Shown here piece after piece: positions 1-8,049 of a stretch of 32,976 nt of DNA; within the stretch, counting starts at the first letter, position 1, and every line of letters starts with the position of its first letter. The notes below the pieces were generated by a model. It was not told the origin of the DNA. It did no database searches and saw nothing but the letters and a program-made list of their open reading frames with translations. Location: NCBI GenBank assembly GCA_025934335.1, contig JAICYG010000003.1, positions 1 to 32,976 of the forward strand. The letters are read 5' to 3'. The position numbers were made by a program, and so were the translations under genes. The stretch comes from Thermoleophilia bacterium. GTDB taxonomy: Bacteria > Actinomycetota > Thermoleophilia > Gaiellales > Gaiellaceae.

Positions 1-43
1 GCTTCACGGGTCGCGAGCACCAAGCGATGCAAGGACGCAGCGA

Positions 44-68
44 GCGCCGATAGTAGAACTATCGGCGC
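44..68. repeat. perfect 11-bp inverted repeat (hairpin) in leader region
   Basis: An 11-base arm (44-54) is followed by a 3-base spacer (55-57) and its exact reverse complement (58-68). A similar short word, AGGACGCAGCG, lies on the left at 32-42, and a variant with extra bases, AGGACGCGGCAGCG, lies on the right at 74-87. The hairpin therefore sits between two imperfect direct repeats. There is no T-run after it, so a simple intrinsic terminator is not obvious. The rest of 1-174 holds no gene I can support. The layout looks like a dispersed intergenic palindromic element, but only one copy is visible here, so that is inference. Confidence 0.6.
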
Positions 69-174
69 GACCGAGGACGCGGCAGCGCGCAGCGTGATCG
101 CGGGCCGGGGAGCCGGCGAACGTTGCCGGTTGCATCACTAGGCACTTTCCCGTTTCTGAAGCAGAATAGGGCGG

Positions 175-3100
175 GTGGAAGCGGCTCCCACCGACCGGCT
201 CGCGGAGCTCGTTCCGTTCGTCCCGCGGCTGACGCTCGACTGGCTGCGCGACCATCCCGAGCGCCTCTGGGTCGAGCAGGACGCGACGATCGCGTTCGTC
301 GACATCTCGGGCTTCACGGCGATGTCCGAGAAGCTCTCGAACCTCGGCAAGGCGGGCGCCGAGGAGGTCACCGACGTGATGAACACCACGTTCTCGGCGC
401 TCCTCGAGGTGGCCTACGCCGAGGGCGGCGGCCTCCTGAAGTTCGGCGGCGACGCACTGCTCCTCCTCTATACAGGCCCGGAGCACGCCGCGCGCGCCGC
501 GCGCGCCTGCTTCGGCATGCGCCGCGTCCTCCGCACCGTCGGGCGCCCACGCACCTCTGCCGGCGCGATCCAGCTGCGGATGCACGCCGGCGTCCACAGC
601 GGGACGTTTCAGTTCTTCCTCGTCGGCGACTCGCACCGCGAGCTCCTCGTCACCGGGCCTGCGGCGACGCGAACGGTCGAGATGGAGGCGACCTCCGAGG
701 CGGGCGAGATCGTCGTCAGCCCGGAGACCGCGGCCCTCCTCGACGAGGCTGTGCTCGGGGACCAGAAGGGCGACGGCCGGCTGCTCGTGGGCGAGCCGCA
801 GGCGTCGGGGGAGATGGTCCCGACGCCGGACGTCGAGGGAGTCCCGCTCGAAACCGCGATCCCTGCGCCCCTCCGCTCGCAGCTCCTCGACGTCGGGCCG
901 CTCGAGGGCGAGCACCGGAACGGCGCGATCGCCTTCGTCCGCTTCTCGGGGCTCGACGAGATCGTCGGGACCGAGGGCCCCGATGCCGCCGCGGACGCGC
1001 TCGACGCGCTCGTGCGAGCGATCCAGGCCGCGGCCGACGAGCACGGCGTCACGTTCCTCGAGAGCGACGTCGACCGTGACGGCGGCCGGATCATCCTCGT
1101 CTCGGGTGCGCCGCGCACGTTCGGCGACGACGAGGAGCGCCTGCTGCGCGTGCTGCGCGTCGCCGTCGACACCGGGCTGCCGCTGCCGGTGCACGTCGGC
1201 GCGAACCGCGGCCGGTTCTTCACCGGCCAGGTGGGCGCGCCGTTCCGTCGGACGTACACGGTGCTCGGCGACACGGCGGCGCTCGCCGCGCGGCTGATGG
1301 CGCGCGCCGGCGAGGACGAGATCTACGTCTCGGCCGAGGCGCTCGCGCGAGGCGGCGGCTGCTTCGCCGCCGACGCGCTCGAGCCGTTCACCGTCAAGGG
1401 GAGGAGCGAGCCGGTACACGCGCACCTGCTCGGGGAGATCGTCGAGGCGACGCCCGACGGAGCGGCTCCGGGCGGGGGACGGGGCCTCCCGTTCGTCGAC
1501 CGCGAGCGCGAGCGCGCGGTGCTCGACGCGGCCGTGGCACCCGTCCGCATGGGGTTCGGCACGCTCGTCGAGCTGATCGGCGAGCCGGGCATCGGCAAGT
1601 CGCGCCTCGCCGAGGAGCTCGAGACGCGCTGTGCAGACATGGGCAAGGTCGGGACCCGCTGCCAGCAGTACGAGTCCGGCACTCCCTACCACCCGTTCCG
1701 GCCCGTGCTGCGGTCGCTGCTCGACGTCGAGCTGAACGGCGACGGGGAGCAGAACCGGACGCTGCTCGCCGAGCGCGTCGCGCGCATCGACGAGGAGCTC
1801 GTCCCGTGGGTGCCGCTGTTCGCCGCGCCCCTCGACGCCCAGGTCGCCTCCACCCCCGAGGTGGACGCACTCGACCCGGCCTTCTGGCGGGCGCGCCTGC
1901 ACGGCGTGCTCGGGAAGCTGCTCGGCCACGTGCTCGACGCACCGACGTTGCTGCTCTTCGAGGACGTGCACTGGATGGACGATGCGTCCTCGGAGCTGCT
2001 GCGCTTCCTCGGAACACAACTGCCGACCAAGCCGTGGCTCGCGTGCACGACGCGGCGGCCGGTCGAGGGGGGCTTCGCGGCGGCGGAGGGAACGCCGCCG
2101 CTCCCGGCGATGACGCTTCGTCTCGAGGCTCTGCCCGAGACGGACGCGCGCACGCTCGCACTCGCGGCCGCGGGCGACCGGAGGCTGAGCGAGGACGAGC
2201 TGGAGGCGATCGCAGCACGTGCAGCCGGCAACCCGCTCTTCCTGCAGGAGCTCGCGTCGCCGGAGGAGCGAAGCGAGGACGAAGCGCTGCCGGAGACGGT
2301 CGAGGCGCTCGTCGCCACGAAGATCGACCGGCTGGCCCCGGCCGACCGCGCCCTGCTCCGCTGGGCGTCCGTGCTCGGGGTGAGCTTCTCGGGAAGCGTG
2401 ATCGCGCAGGTGCTGGAGGGCGACGAGACGGCGTCCGCCTCCTCGGAGGCATGGGACAGGCTCGCCGAGTTCGTGGAGCGCGACCCCGAGGTACCGGGCG
2501 GCTTCCGCTTCCGCCACGCGCTGATCCGCGACGCCGCGTACGAGGGACTCTCGTACCGCCGGCGCCGCGAGCTGCACACCCGCGTCGCGGAGGTGCTCGA
2601 GCAGCGGCAGGAGCGAAGCGAGATCGCGGAGCTGCTCTCGCTCCACTTCCACTACGGCGAGCGCTGGGAGGAGACGTGGCGCTACTCGGTGGTCGCGGCG
2701 AGGCGCGCCTGGGACAAGTTCGCGAACGTCGAGGCGGCGCGCTTCTACGAGCGGGCGCTTGGGGCGGCCCGCCAGGGTGCCGAGGTGCCAAAGGCGGAGG
2801 TCGCGGAGGTCTGGGAGGGCCTCGGCGACGCCCGGATGCGGCTCGGCGAGTACGAGCAGGCAGGCGAGGCGTTTCGCGAGTCGCGCCGCGTGTCCGACGC
2901 CGGCCCCGTCGAGGAGGCCCGGCTGATGCAGAAGGAGGCGGTCGCGTCGTTCCGGCTCAACCGGCACCCGCAGGCGCTGCGCCGCCTGACGCAGGCGCAA
3001 CGGCTGCTGGAGGGTGTCGAGGGGCAGGACGCGGCGCAGCAGCGCGCCCGGCTCCTCGGGTGGTACGCGGGCGTCCTGCAGCGGCAGAAGCGGCCGGCGG

Positions 3101-4044
3101 ACGTGGTCGAATGGTGCGAGCGGGCGATCCAGGAGGCGACCGGCGCGAACGCTCTCGACGCCCTTGCGCAGGCCTACTTCCTGCTCGACTGGGCCTACGT
3201 GGCACTCGGCCGGCCGGCCGACGCGGTCTACTCCGTCCGCGCGATCGCGATCTACGAGGAGCTCGGCAACTTCGACCTGCTCGCCTGGGTGCTCAACAAC
3301 CTCGGCGGCTACACCTATCTCGAGGGCCGCTGGGACGAGGCGATCGAGCTCGCCGAGCGCGCGCGGGACACGTTCCGGAAGATCGGCGACGACACGCACG
3401 CGCTGATCGCCGCGCTGAACATCGCCGAGGTGCGCTCGGACCAGGGCCGCGGCGAGGAGGTCGACCTGCTCTTCCGGGAAGCCGTCGAGGCGCGACGGGC
3501 CGGCGGCATCGCGATCGAGATCGCCGAGGCGGTCGGCCTGCTCGGGCGCCACGAGGCCCGTGTCGGCAACTTCGCCGAGGCGCGTACGTTGCTCGCCGAG
3601 GCACGCTCACTGTACGAGGAGGGCGGCGACGACTTCGACCTCCTGACGACGGACCTGCGGCTCGTCGAGTGCCTCGTCCTCGAGGGGAAGCCGGACGAGG
3701 CGCTCCGCATCGCGACGCGGGCACTCGCCGACGCCGACGACGTGGCGGGCGTCTCGGTGCTGGTGGCCGCGCTGCACCGTCATCGCGGCTCCGCGCTCGC
3801 GCAGTCGGGCGACCGCGAGGCCGCGCGGGCGGCGTTCGCGGAGAGCCTCGCGACGGCGCGCGCCGGCGGCGAGAACTACGGCCTGATCTCGAACGACTAC
3901 GAGGTCGCGCTGACACTCGACGCGCTGGCGCGCCTCGAGCGGCTGGACGGGAACGACGCCGGCGGGCTCGAGGCCGAACGCGACGAGACGCTGACACGCC
4001 TCGGCGTCGTTCGGCTCCCCGAGCCGCCGGCCGCCGCGTCCTAG
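175..4044 (+). CDS. tandem class III cyclase-domain / AAA-type ATPase / TPR regulator
   Basis: A 1289-residue protein from a GTG start. Residues about 36-190 are a first nucleotide-cyclase domain with metal-binding aspartates at D43 (FVDISGF) and D93 (GGDAL) and a lysine at K89. Residues about 250-420 are a second cyclase-like domain in which R256 stands where the first metal aspartate would be; it keeps R373 but has A369 in place of the usual transition-state Asn. A P-loop ATPase follows, with Walker A GEPGIGKS at 469-476 and Walker B LLLFEDVHW at 593-600. The part after about residue 850 is TPR-like helical repeats. The order cyclase-cyclase-NTPase-TPR is that of soluble adenylyl cyclases and many actinobacterial regulators. 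No DNA-binding domain is evident. Catalytic activity is uncertain because domain 1 has T and E where the Asn/Arg pair is expected. The gene stops one base short of the converging gene. Confidence 0.9.
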   Translation: MEAAPTDRLAELVPFVPRLTLDWLRDHPERLWVEQDATIAFVDISGFTAMSEKLSNLGKAGAEEVTDVMNTTFSALLEVAYAEGGGLLKFGGDALLLLYTGPEHAARAARACFGMRRVLRTVGRPRTSAGAIQLRMHAGVHSGTFQFFLVGDSHRELLVTGPAATRTVEMEATSEAGEIVVSPETAALLDEAVLGDQKGDGRLLVGEPQASGEMVPTPDVEGVPLETAIPAPLRSQLLDVGPLEGEHRNGAIAFVRFSGLDEIVGTEGPDAAADALDALVRAIQAAADEHGVTFLESDVDRDGGRIILVSGAPRTFGDDEERLLRVLRVAVDTGLPLPVHVGANRGRFFTGQVGAPFRRTYTVLGDTAALAARLMARAGEDEIYVSAEALARGGGCFAADALEPFTVKGRSEPVHAHLLGEIVEATPDGAAPGGGRGLPFVDRERERAVLDAAVAPVRMGFGTLVELIGEPGIGKSRLAEELETRCADMGKVGTRCQQYESGTPYHPFRPVLRSLLDVELNGDGEQNRTLLAERVARIDEELVPWVPLFAAPLDAQVASTPEVDALDPAFWRARLHGVLGKLLGHVLDAPTLLLFEDVHWMDDASSELLRFLGTQLPTKPWLACTTRRPVEGGFAAAEGTPPLPAMTLRLEALPETDARTLALAAAGDRRLSEDELEAIAARAAGNPLFLQELASPEERSEDEALPETVEALVATKIDRLAPADRALLRWASVLGVSFSGSVIAQVLEGDETASASSEAWDRLAEFVERDPEVPGGFRFRHALIRDAAYEGLSYRRRRELHTRVAEVLEQRQERSEIAELLSLHFHYGERWEETWRYSVVAARRAWDKFANVEAARFYERALGAARQGAEVPKAEVAEVWEGLGDARMRLGEYEQAGEAFRESRRVSDAGPVEEARLMQKEAVASFRLNRHPQALRRLTQAQRLLEGVEGQDAAQQRARLLGWYAGVLQRQKRPADVVEWCERAIQEATGANALDALAQAYFLLDWAYVALGRPADAVYSVRAIAIYEELGNFDLLAWVLNNLGGYTYLEGRWDEAIELAERARDTFRKIGDDTHALIAALNIAEVRSDQGRGEEVDLLFREAVEARRAGGIAIEIAEAVGLLGRHEARVGNFAEARTLLAEARSLYEEGGDDFDLLTTDLRLVECLVLEGKPDEALRIATRALADADDVAGVSVLVAALHRHRGSALAQSGDREAARAAFAESLATARAGGENYGLISNDYEVALTLDALARLERLDGNDAGGLEAERDETLTRLGVVRLPEPPAAAS

Positions 4045-4045
4045 G

Positions 4046-5521
4046 TCAGGTTCCGGCCCTCCAGTCCCACGGGGCGGGAACGCTGATGTCGAAGTAGCGC
4101 GAGTTCGTGTTGCCGCCCCATCCGGTCACGAGCGGGTTGCTGCCCGGTTCGATGCCCGCCGGGTTGATGTCCTGGAACGACGGGAGGATGCCCCACCAGA
4201 GACCGGTGTTGGGGTCACACTGCGCCGTCGAGTAGATCGAGGTCATCTTCCCGTTCGAGTCGAGGGTCTTGTCGATCCAGCCGGGCGCGTCCGCCGAGGT
4301 GCCCGTGCACTTGACGATCGTGCCGTTCTCTACGCGGGCGCCGCCGGCACAGATCGGCAGGAACTGCTGGCCGCTCGACGACTGGAACTGCTTCGGGAGG
4401 ATCGACTTGTCGACGTAGTAGCGGAACGTCTTCGTCCCCGAGCCGCCGCCGTCGGTCTCGTCGAAGACCGCGCCGCCGATCGGCCTGAAGTTCGCGCAGC
4501 CCGCACCCGGGTCCCTCACGGACGAGGGAATCTCCGCCGGACCGATCGCGAGGAACCGAAAGGAGCCGTCCGAGGTCGACGAGTCGACCTGCGTGTCCGA
4601 GTCGAGGGAGATGCCGGGGAGCGAGCAGCCGACCGGGCCGGAGCACGTCGCCTTCGCGATCGAGATGTTGAACGAGCCGCTCGGCGGCGTGGGCTCGTAG
4701 CCGTCGGCCGACCCGACCAGGTGGCAGTCGAAGGCGGCATCCGCGTTAGTCAAGCCCGCGAAGGTCGCGACCCCGCCCGACATCGTCGCGGTCGTCCCGG
4801 AGAAGCTGGTCGCCGCCGGGCAACCGGTCGTCGCGGCGTTGCCGAGCGACACCTGGAGGCCGTTCACGGTCGTGATCGTGTTGCCGCCGGGATGATCGAC
4901 CGCCCTGACCGTGACACTGGGACCGGTCTGAACGTACGCGGTGCCGGTGATCGTCTCCGTCTTGACCGCGCTCGCCGGCTGGGTGCCCCAGTCAAGCGTG
5001 CAGCTGCCTGTCACCGTCGTCACCGGGTGGGTCCCGCCGTTGACGAGGAAGTCGTTCCCGGGCGGGCCGTTGAAGTCGTTGCTCTGTTTCGCCTGGATCG
5101 ACCATGTGTAGTCACCGCCCGAGCACGGTGCGGTGGTGTCCATGTCGACCGTCATCGAGGTGTTCGGAAGCAGGTTGAGGTTGCGCAGCTTCAGAAGCGT
5201 CGGCGAAGAACCGGCGAACGTGCCCTGAGACGGGTGGTAGTGCGCGTTCGAAAGCTGCAGCGACCCTGACGATCCAGGGCCCTTGGCGGCGGTGACGTTC
5301 GCCGATCCAAGCGACTGGTTCGCGGACCCGTTGGTGATCGTCAGCTTCACGTGCGTGGTCGCCGCGACGGGTATTGACGATGGATCGAAGGTGAACGTCA
5401 CGGGCTTGACGTTCGCGCCCGCGCTACTCGACTGAAGGCCTAGACCCGCCGCGACAGCGACGAGCGCGAACAACGCGGCCAGGGCCGCACCACGACCGTA
5501 TCCCCAACGTACCGCAGACAC
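4046..5521 (-). CDS. exported Cys-rich protein of unknown function
   Basis: A 491-residue protein not assigned to a family. The GTG start at 5521 is chosen because GGGGAGG lies 7 bases upstream (5528-5534), and it places a classic Sec signal peptide at the N-terminus: a basic stretch, then a hydrophobic core of Ala, Leu and Val, ending near SSSAGA, about residue 36. The mature part is rich in Ser, Thr, Gly and Asn with about ten cysteines, and has two regions that look like beta-sandwich or Ig-like repeats, such as PVTFTFDPSSIPVAATTHVK near the N-terminus. No transmembrane anchor or sorting motif is seen at the C-terminus (ending WDWRAGT). It is probably secreted, with disulfides. The start faces the flavoprotein gene across 139 bases. 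The open frame continues upstream of this start, but that extension is Arg/Ser-rich shadow sequence over the neighbouring gene. Confidence 0.82.
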   Translation of the reverse strand: MSAVRWGYGRGAALAALFALVAVAAGLGLQSSSAGANVKPVTFTFDPSSIPVAATTHVKLTITNGSANQSLGSANVTAAKGPGSSGSLQLSNAHYHPSQGTFAGSSPTLLKLRNLNLLPNTSMTVDMDTTAPCSGGDYTWSIQAKQSNDFNGPPGNDFLVNGGTHPVTTVTGSCTLDWGTQPASAVKTETITGTAYVQTGPSVTVRAVDHPGGNTITTVNGLQVSLGNAATTGCPAATSFSGTTATMSGGVATFAGLTNADAAFDCHLVGSADGYEPTPPSGSFNISIAKATCSGPVGCSLPGISLDSDTQVDSSTSDGSFRFLAIGPAEIPSSVRDPGAGCANFRPIGGAVFDETDGGGSGTKTFRYYVDKSILPKQFQSSSGQQFLPICAGGARVENGTIVKCTGTSADAPGWIDKTLDSNGKMTSIYSTAQCDPNTGLWWGILPSFQDINPAGIEPGSNPLVTGWGGNTNSRYFDISVPAPWDWRAGT

Positions 5522-5660
5522 CGCAGAACCTCCCCACTCGTTGCCCCCACAGACGAGCCTATTGCTCTCGATACACCTTGTCCAGCCTCGCTTCAAGACG
5601 CTCGAACGGCTTCCGATCTTCCATCCAGGCGACCGTCGACGGCAATGTAGGTTTGAACGC

Positions 5661-7325
5661 ATGGTCACCGCAGAGGAGATAGCCGGGGTCGCGATCTTCA
5701 GCGAGCTCTCCGACGAGGACCGCGAGCGGCTCTCGCGGGTCGCTGCGGACATCCGGCTCGCCGCCGGGGAGTACGCCGCGGAGGAGGGTGACGGCCACGC
5801 CCTGTTCGGCCTCCTCGACGGCGAGATCGAGGCCGTGAAGTCGAGCGACGGCATCGACCGCGTCGTCGGTCGGCGCGCTCCCGGGGACATCTTCGGCGAA
5901 GTGCCGGTGATCCTCGGCACGGTCTTCCCGGTCGGCTTTCGCGCGAGCAAGCCGTCGCGGGTGATGCGCGTCGAGGCGCGCGACTACCACACGGTCGCTT
6001 CGGCCGCGCCCGCCGTGGCGCAGGAGGTCGGCCGCCTCGCCGCCCACCGTATGTCGGGGCCGGCCGGGTTACAGGGTCTCGCGGAAAGCCCGCCGCCGCC
6101 GCGCGCACTCGTCGTCGGCGAGCGCTGGGACGCCTCGTGCACCGAGTTGCGCCGCTTCCTCGACCGGAACCAGGTGACGTTCGACTGGCTCACGTCCGAG
6201 CTGCCCGACCTGGAGGCGCGCTGGGGCGGCCCGCTGCCCGGGAGCGAGGACTGGCCCGCGATCCGCGTGATCGGGGGCAAGACCGTCGTGCGGCCGCAGC
6301 TGCGGCGCGTCGCGGAGCTGCTCGACCTCGGCACCGAGGCGGCGGAGGCGACGTACGACGTGGTGGTCGTCGGCGCCGGGCCTGCGGGGCTCGCGGCCGC
6401 GGTCTACGGCGCCTCGGAGGGCCTCGCCACGATCGTCGTCGAACGCGAGGCGCCCGGCGGCCAGGCCGGCACCTCGTCCCGCATCGAGAACTACCTCGGC
6501 TTCCCGTCCGGCGTCTCTGGCGACGAGCTCGCCCGCCGGGCGCTGCAGCAGGCACGGCGGCTCGGGGCGGAGATCCTCGTCACGCGCGAGATCACCCGCA
6601 TCGACGCACCCACGCACCTTGTCCACCTCGACGGCGGCGACGTGATCCGCGGGCGCACGATCGTGCTCGCGTGCGGCGTCTCGTGGCGGCGCCTCGACAT
6701 CGAGGGGTTCGAAGCGCTGACCGGTCGCGGCGTCATGTACGGCGCCGCGCGCAGCGAGGCCGCGTCGACGCACGGGCTCGACATCCACATCATCGGCGCC
6801 GGCAACTCGGCCGGCCAGGCGGCGATGTTCTTCTCGAACCACGCGAAGTCGGTGACGATGGTCTGCCGCGGCGACTCGCTCGAGAAGAGCATGTCGCGCT
6901 ACCTGATCCAGCAGGTCGCGCAGCGAGGGAACATCGCCGTGCGGTTCCTGAGCCAGATCGTCGCCGCGCACGGCGAAGCGTCGCTCGAGGCCGTGGAGAT
7001 CAGGAACAACGCCACGGGCGAGGTGGCGCGCGAGTCGTCCGGCGGCCTCTACGTCTTCATCGGCGCCGATGCGGAGACGGGCTGGCTGCCGCCCGAGATC
7101 GCGCTCGACGGGCGCGGCTTCGTCCTCACCGGCGCCGAGGTTCCGCGCGACCGGTGGCCGCTCGGCCGGGATCCGCACCTGCTCGAGACGAGCGTGCCGG
7201 GCGTGTTCGCCTGCGGCGACGTCCGCTCCGGGCAGGTGAAGCGAGTTGCCGCGGCGGTCGGGGAGGGCAGCATGGCGATCGCCCTCATCCACCAGTTCCT
7301 CAGGGAGCCCCCCGCGGCCGCTTGA
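5661..7325 (+). CDS. cNMP-binding-like / thioredoxin-fold / thioredoxin-reductase-like flavoprotein
   Basis: A 554-residue protein with three parts. Residues about 8-130 are a cyclic-nucleotide-binding-like domain (GDIFGEVPVILG). Residues about 150-225 look like a thioredoxin or glutaredoxin fold with one Cys in WDASCTELRRF. From residue 235 on is a pyridine-nucleotide-disulfide oxidoreductase of the thioredoxin-reductase type, with FAD motif GAGPAG at 238-243, NAD(P)H motif GAGNSAG at 379-385 and the C-terminal GVFACGDVR FAD motif. The redox CxxC expected after the first FAD half is missing: residues 361-365 are GAARS. It is therefore probably not a normal thioredoxin reductase and may pass electrons by another route. 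In the nucleotide pocket the usual phosphate-binding Arg is also absent. The ATG start gives a natural N-terminus, with only a weak purine tract upstream. The 3' end overlaps the converging DUF488 gene by 26 bases. Confidence 0.9.
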   Translation: MVTAEEIAGVAIFSELSDEDRERLSRVAADIRLAAGEYAAEEGDGHALFGLLDGEIEAVKSSDGIDRVVGRRAPGDIFGEVPVILGTVFPVGFRASKPSRVMRVEARDYHTVASAAPAVAQEVGRLAAHRMSGPAGLQGLAESPPPPRALVVGERWDASCTELRRFLDRNQVTFDWLTSELPDLEARWGGPLPGSEDWPAIRVIGGKTVVRPQLRRVAELLDLGTEAAEATYDVVVVGAGPAGLAAAVYGASEGLATIVVEREAPGGQAGTSSRIENYLGFPSGVSGDELARRALQQARRLGAEILVTREITRIDAPTHLVHLDGGDVIRGRTIVLACGVSWRRLDIEGFEALTGRGVMYGAARSEAASTHGLDIHIIGAGNSAGQAAMFFSNHAKSVTMVCRGDSLEKSMSRYLIQQVAQRGNIAVRFLSQIVAAHGEASLEAVEIRNNATGEVARESSGGLYVFIGADAETGWLPPEIALDGRGFVLTGAEVPRDRWPLGRDPHLLETSVPGVFACGDVRSGQVKRVAAAVGEGSMAIALIHQFLREPPAAA

Positions 7326-7677
7326 CGGGCGGAGCGCGTCGAAGGAGCTCGGCGAGCACCACCGCGTCGTTGTGCTCGGTGTCGCGCGCCCCGTAGACCA
7401 GCGTCACCGTCGCGCCGCGTGCCCGCCGGCGCAGCTCGCGCAGCTTCTCGTCGTGCGCTGCGAGCTCCTCGGTGTAGCGGCGCCGGAACTCGTCGAACCG
7501 CGCCGGGTCGTGGCCGAACCACTTGCGCAACTCGGAAGACGGGGCGAGCTCGCGCGCCCACTCGTCGAGCCGCGCCTCCTCCTTCGAGACGCCGCGCGGC
7601 CAGAGCCGGTCGACGAGGATGCGGTAACCGTCCGAGTGCTCGGGCGGGTCGTAGGCGCGCTTCAGCCGGATGGCCAC
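7300..7677 (-). CDS. DUF488 family protein (YeaO-like)
   Basis: A 125-residue protein with the hallmarks of DUF488: RILVDRLWPRGVSKEEA near residues 19-35, KWFGHDPARFDEFRRRY in the middle, and VTLVYGARDTEHNDAVVL near the C-terminus. The family is widespread and small; its biochemical role is not settled, so none is given. The start is GTG at 7677. No Shine-Dalgarno sequence lies in front of it. Instead a 27-codon ORF ends 3 bases upstream, which suggests translation coupling. The C-terminal codons overlap the end of the flavoprotein gene on the other strand. Confidence 0.9.
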   Translation of the reverse strand: MAIRLKRAYDPPEHSDGYRILVDRLWPRGVSKEEARLDEWARELAPSSELRKWFGHDPARFDEFRRRYTEELAAHDEKLRELRRRARGATVTLVYGARDTEHNDAVVLAELLRRAPPVKRPRGAP

Positions 7678-7680
7678 TCG

Positions 7681-7764
7681 TCAGGAGGTTACGCCGACAG
7701 CAACAACGACGCGGTGCGGATCCGTCAGGTACTTCGTCAGCTGCTCGTCGTGGTCGCGTGCCAC
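7681..7764 (-). pseudogene. 27-codon ORF resembling the N-terminus of a ferritin-like (DUF892-type) protein
   Basis: The GTG start at 7764 has a good ribosome-binding site (AAGGAG about 9 bases upstream). The peptide reads VARDHDEQLTKYLTDPHRVV and then a short hydrophobic tail to TGA. The DEQLTKYLTD stretch resembles the N-terminus of DUF892/YciE-like ferritin-fold proteins, which would normally run on for about 150 residues. Here it stops at once, 3 bases before the DUF488 start. It could be a decayed gene remnant whose initiation site now serves the downstream gene, or a short coupled leader. The family link rests on memory of a short motif and is weak. Confidence 0.4.
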
Positions 7765-7842
7765 GGTCCGCGTCTCCTTCGCCGGGGACCGTTCTTCTCA
7801 CCGCGAGCGAGAGCGGGGAAACGCGGCGTAGGATGCGAGGCA

Positions 7843-8049
7843 ATGGCACTGATGGACAGACTGCGAAAGCTGTTCTCGCCGGGGACCGGCGAGGAGGCGG
7901 CAGCCGAGCGCGAGGAGTACGGCCAGTCCGAAACGAGCGGCGACGAGCTCCGCACGGCCGGCGGGCCCGACTACGCCGGCATGGAGACGGAGCGGCTCGC
8001 AGAGGACGACCTCGACGAGCTGAAGGCGCCTCCCGACCCGGACCCCTAG
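7843..8049 (+). CDS. small acidic protein, unknown function
   Basis: A 68-residue protein, MALMDRLRKLF at the N-terminus (a short basic amphipathic helix), followed by a Glu/Asp-rich, Gly-poor and probably disordered tail ending in PPDPDP. There are no cysteines, signal peptide or membrane segment. The ATG is preceded by the purine-rich GGATGCGAGG. Its stop overlaps the stop of the exchanger gene on the other strand by 3-4 bases. I do not recognise a family; the start, its length and acidic codon pattern support a real gene. Confidence 0.6.
   Translation: MALMDRLRKLFSPGTGEEAAAEREEYGQSETSGDELRTAGGPDYAGMETERLAEDDLDELKAPPDPDP

Noticed and set aside
4..3552. Very long minus-strand open frame (1182 codons) opposite the cyclase gene
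   Set aside because: It is Arg/Ala/Leu-rich with no domain pattern and exactly covers a plus-strand gene with clear motifs; a shadow of high GC.
5522..5660. Small gene in the gap between the exported protein and the flavoprotein
   Set aside because: No frame with a start, ribosome-binding site and protein-like composition; treated as a divergent control region without a promoter I can define.
175..7325. cAMP link between the tandem cyclase and the cNMP-binding flavoprotein two genes on
   Set aside because: The flavoprotein pocket lacks the phosphate-binding Arg of cAMP-binding domains and the cyclase active sites are partly degenerate, so the link is not supported.
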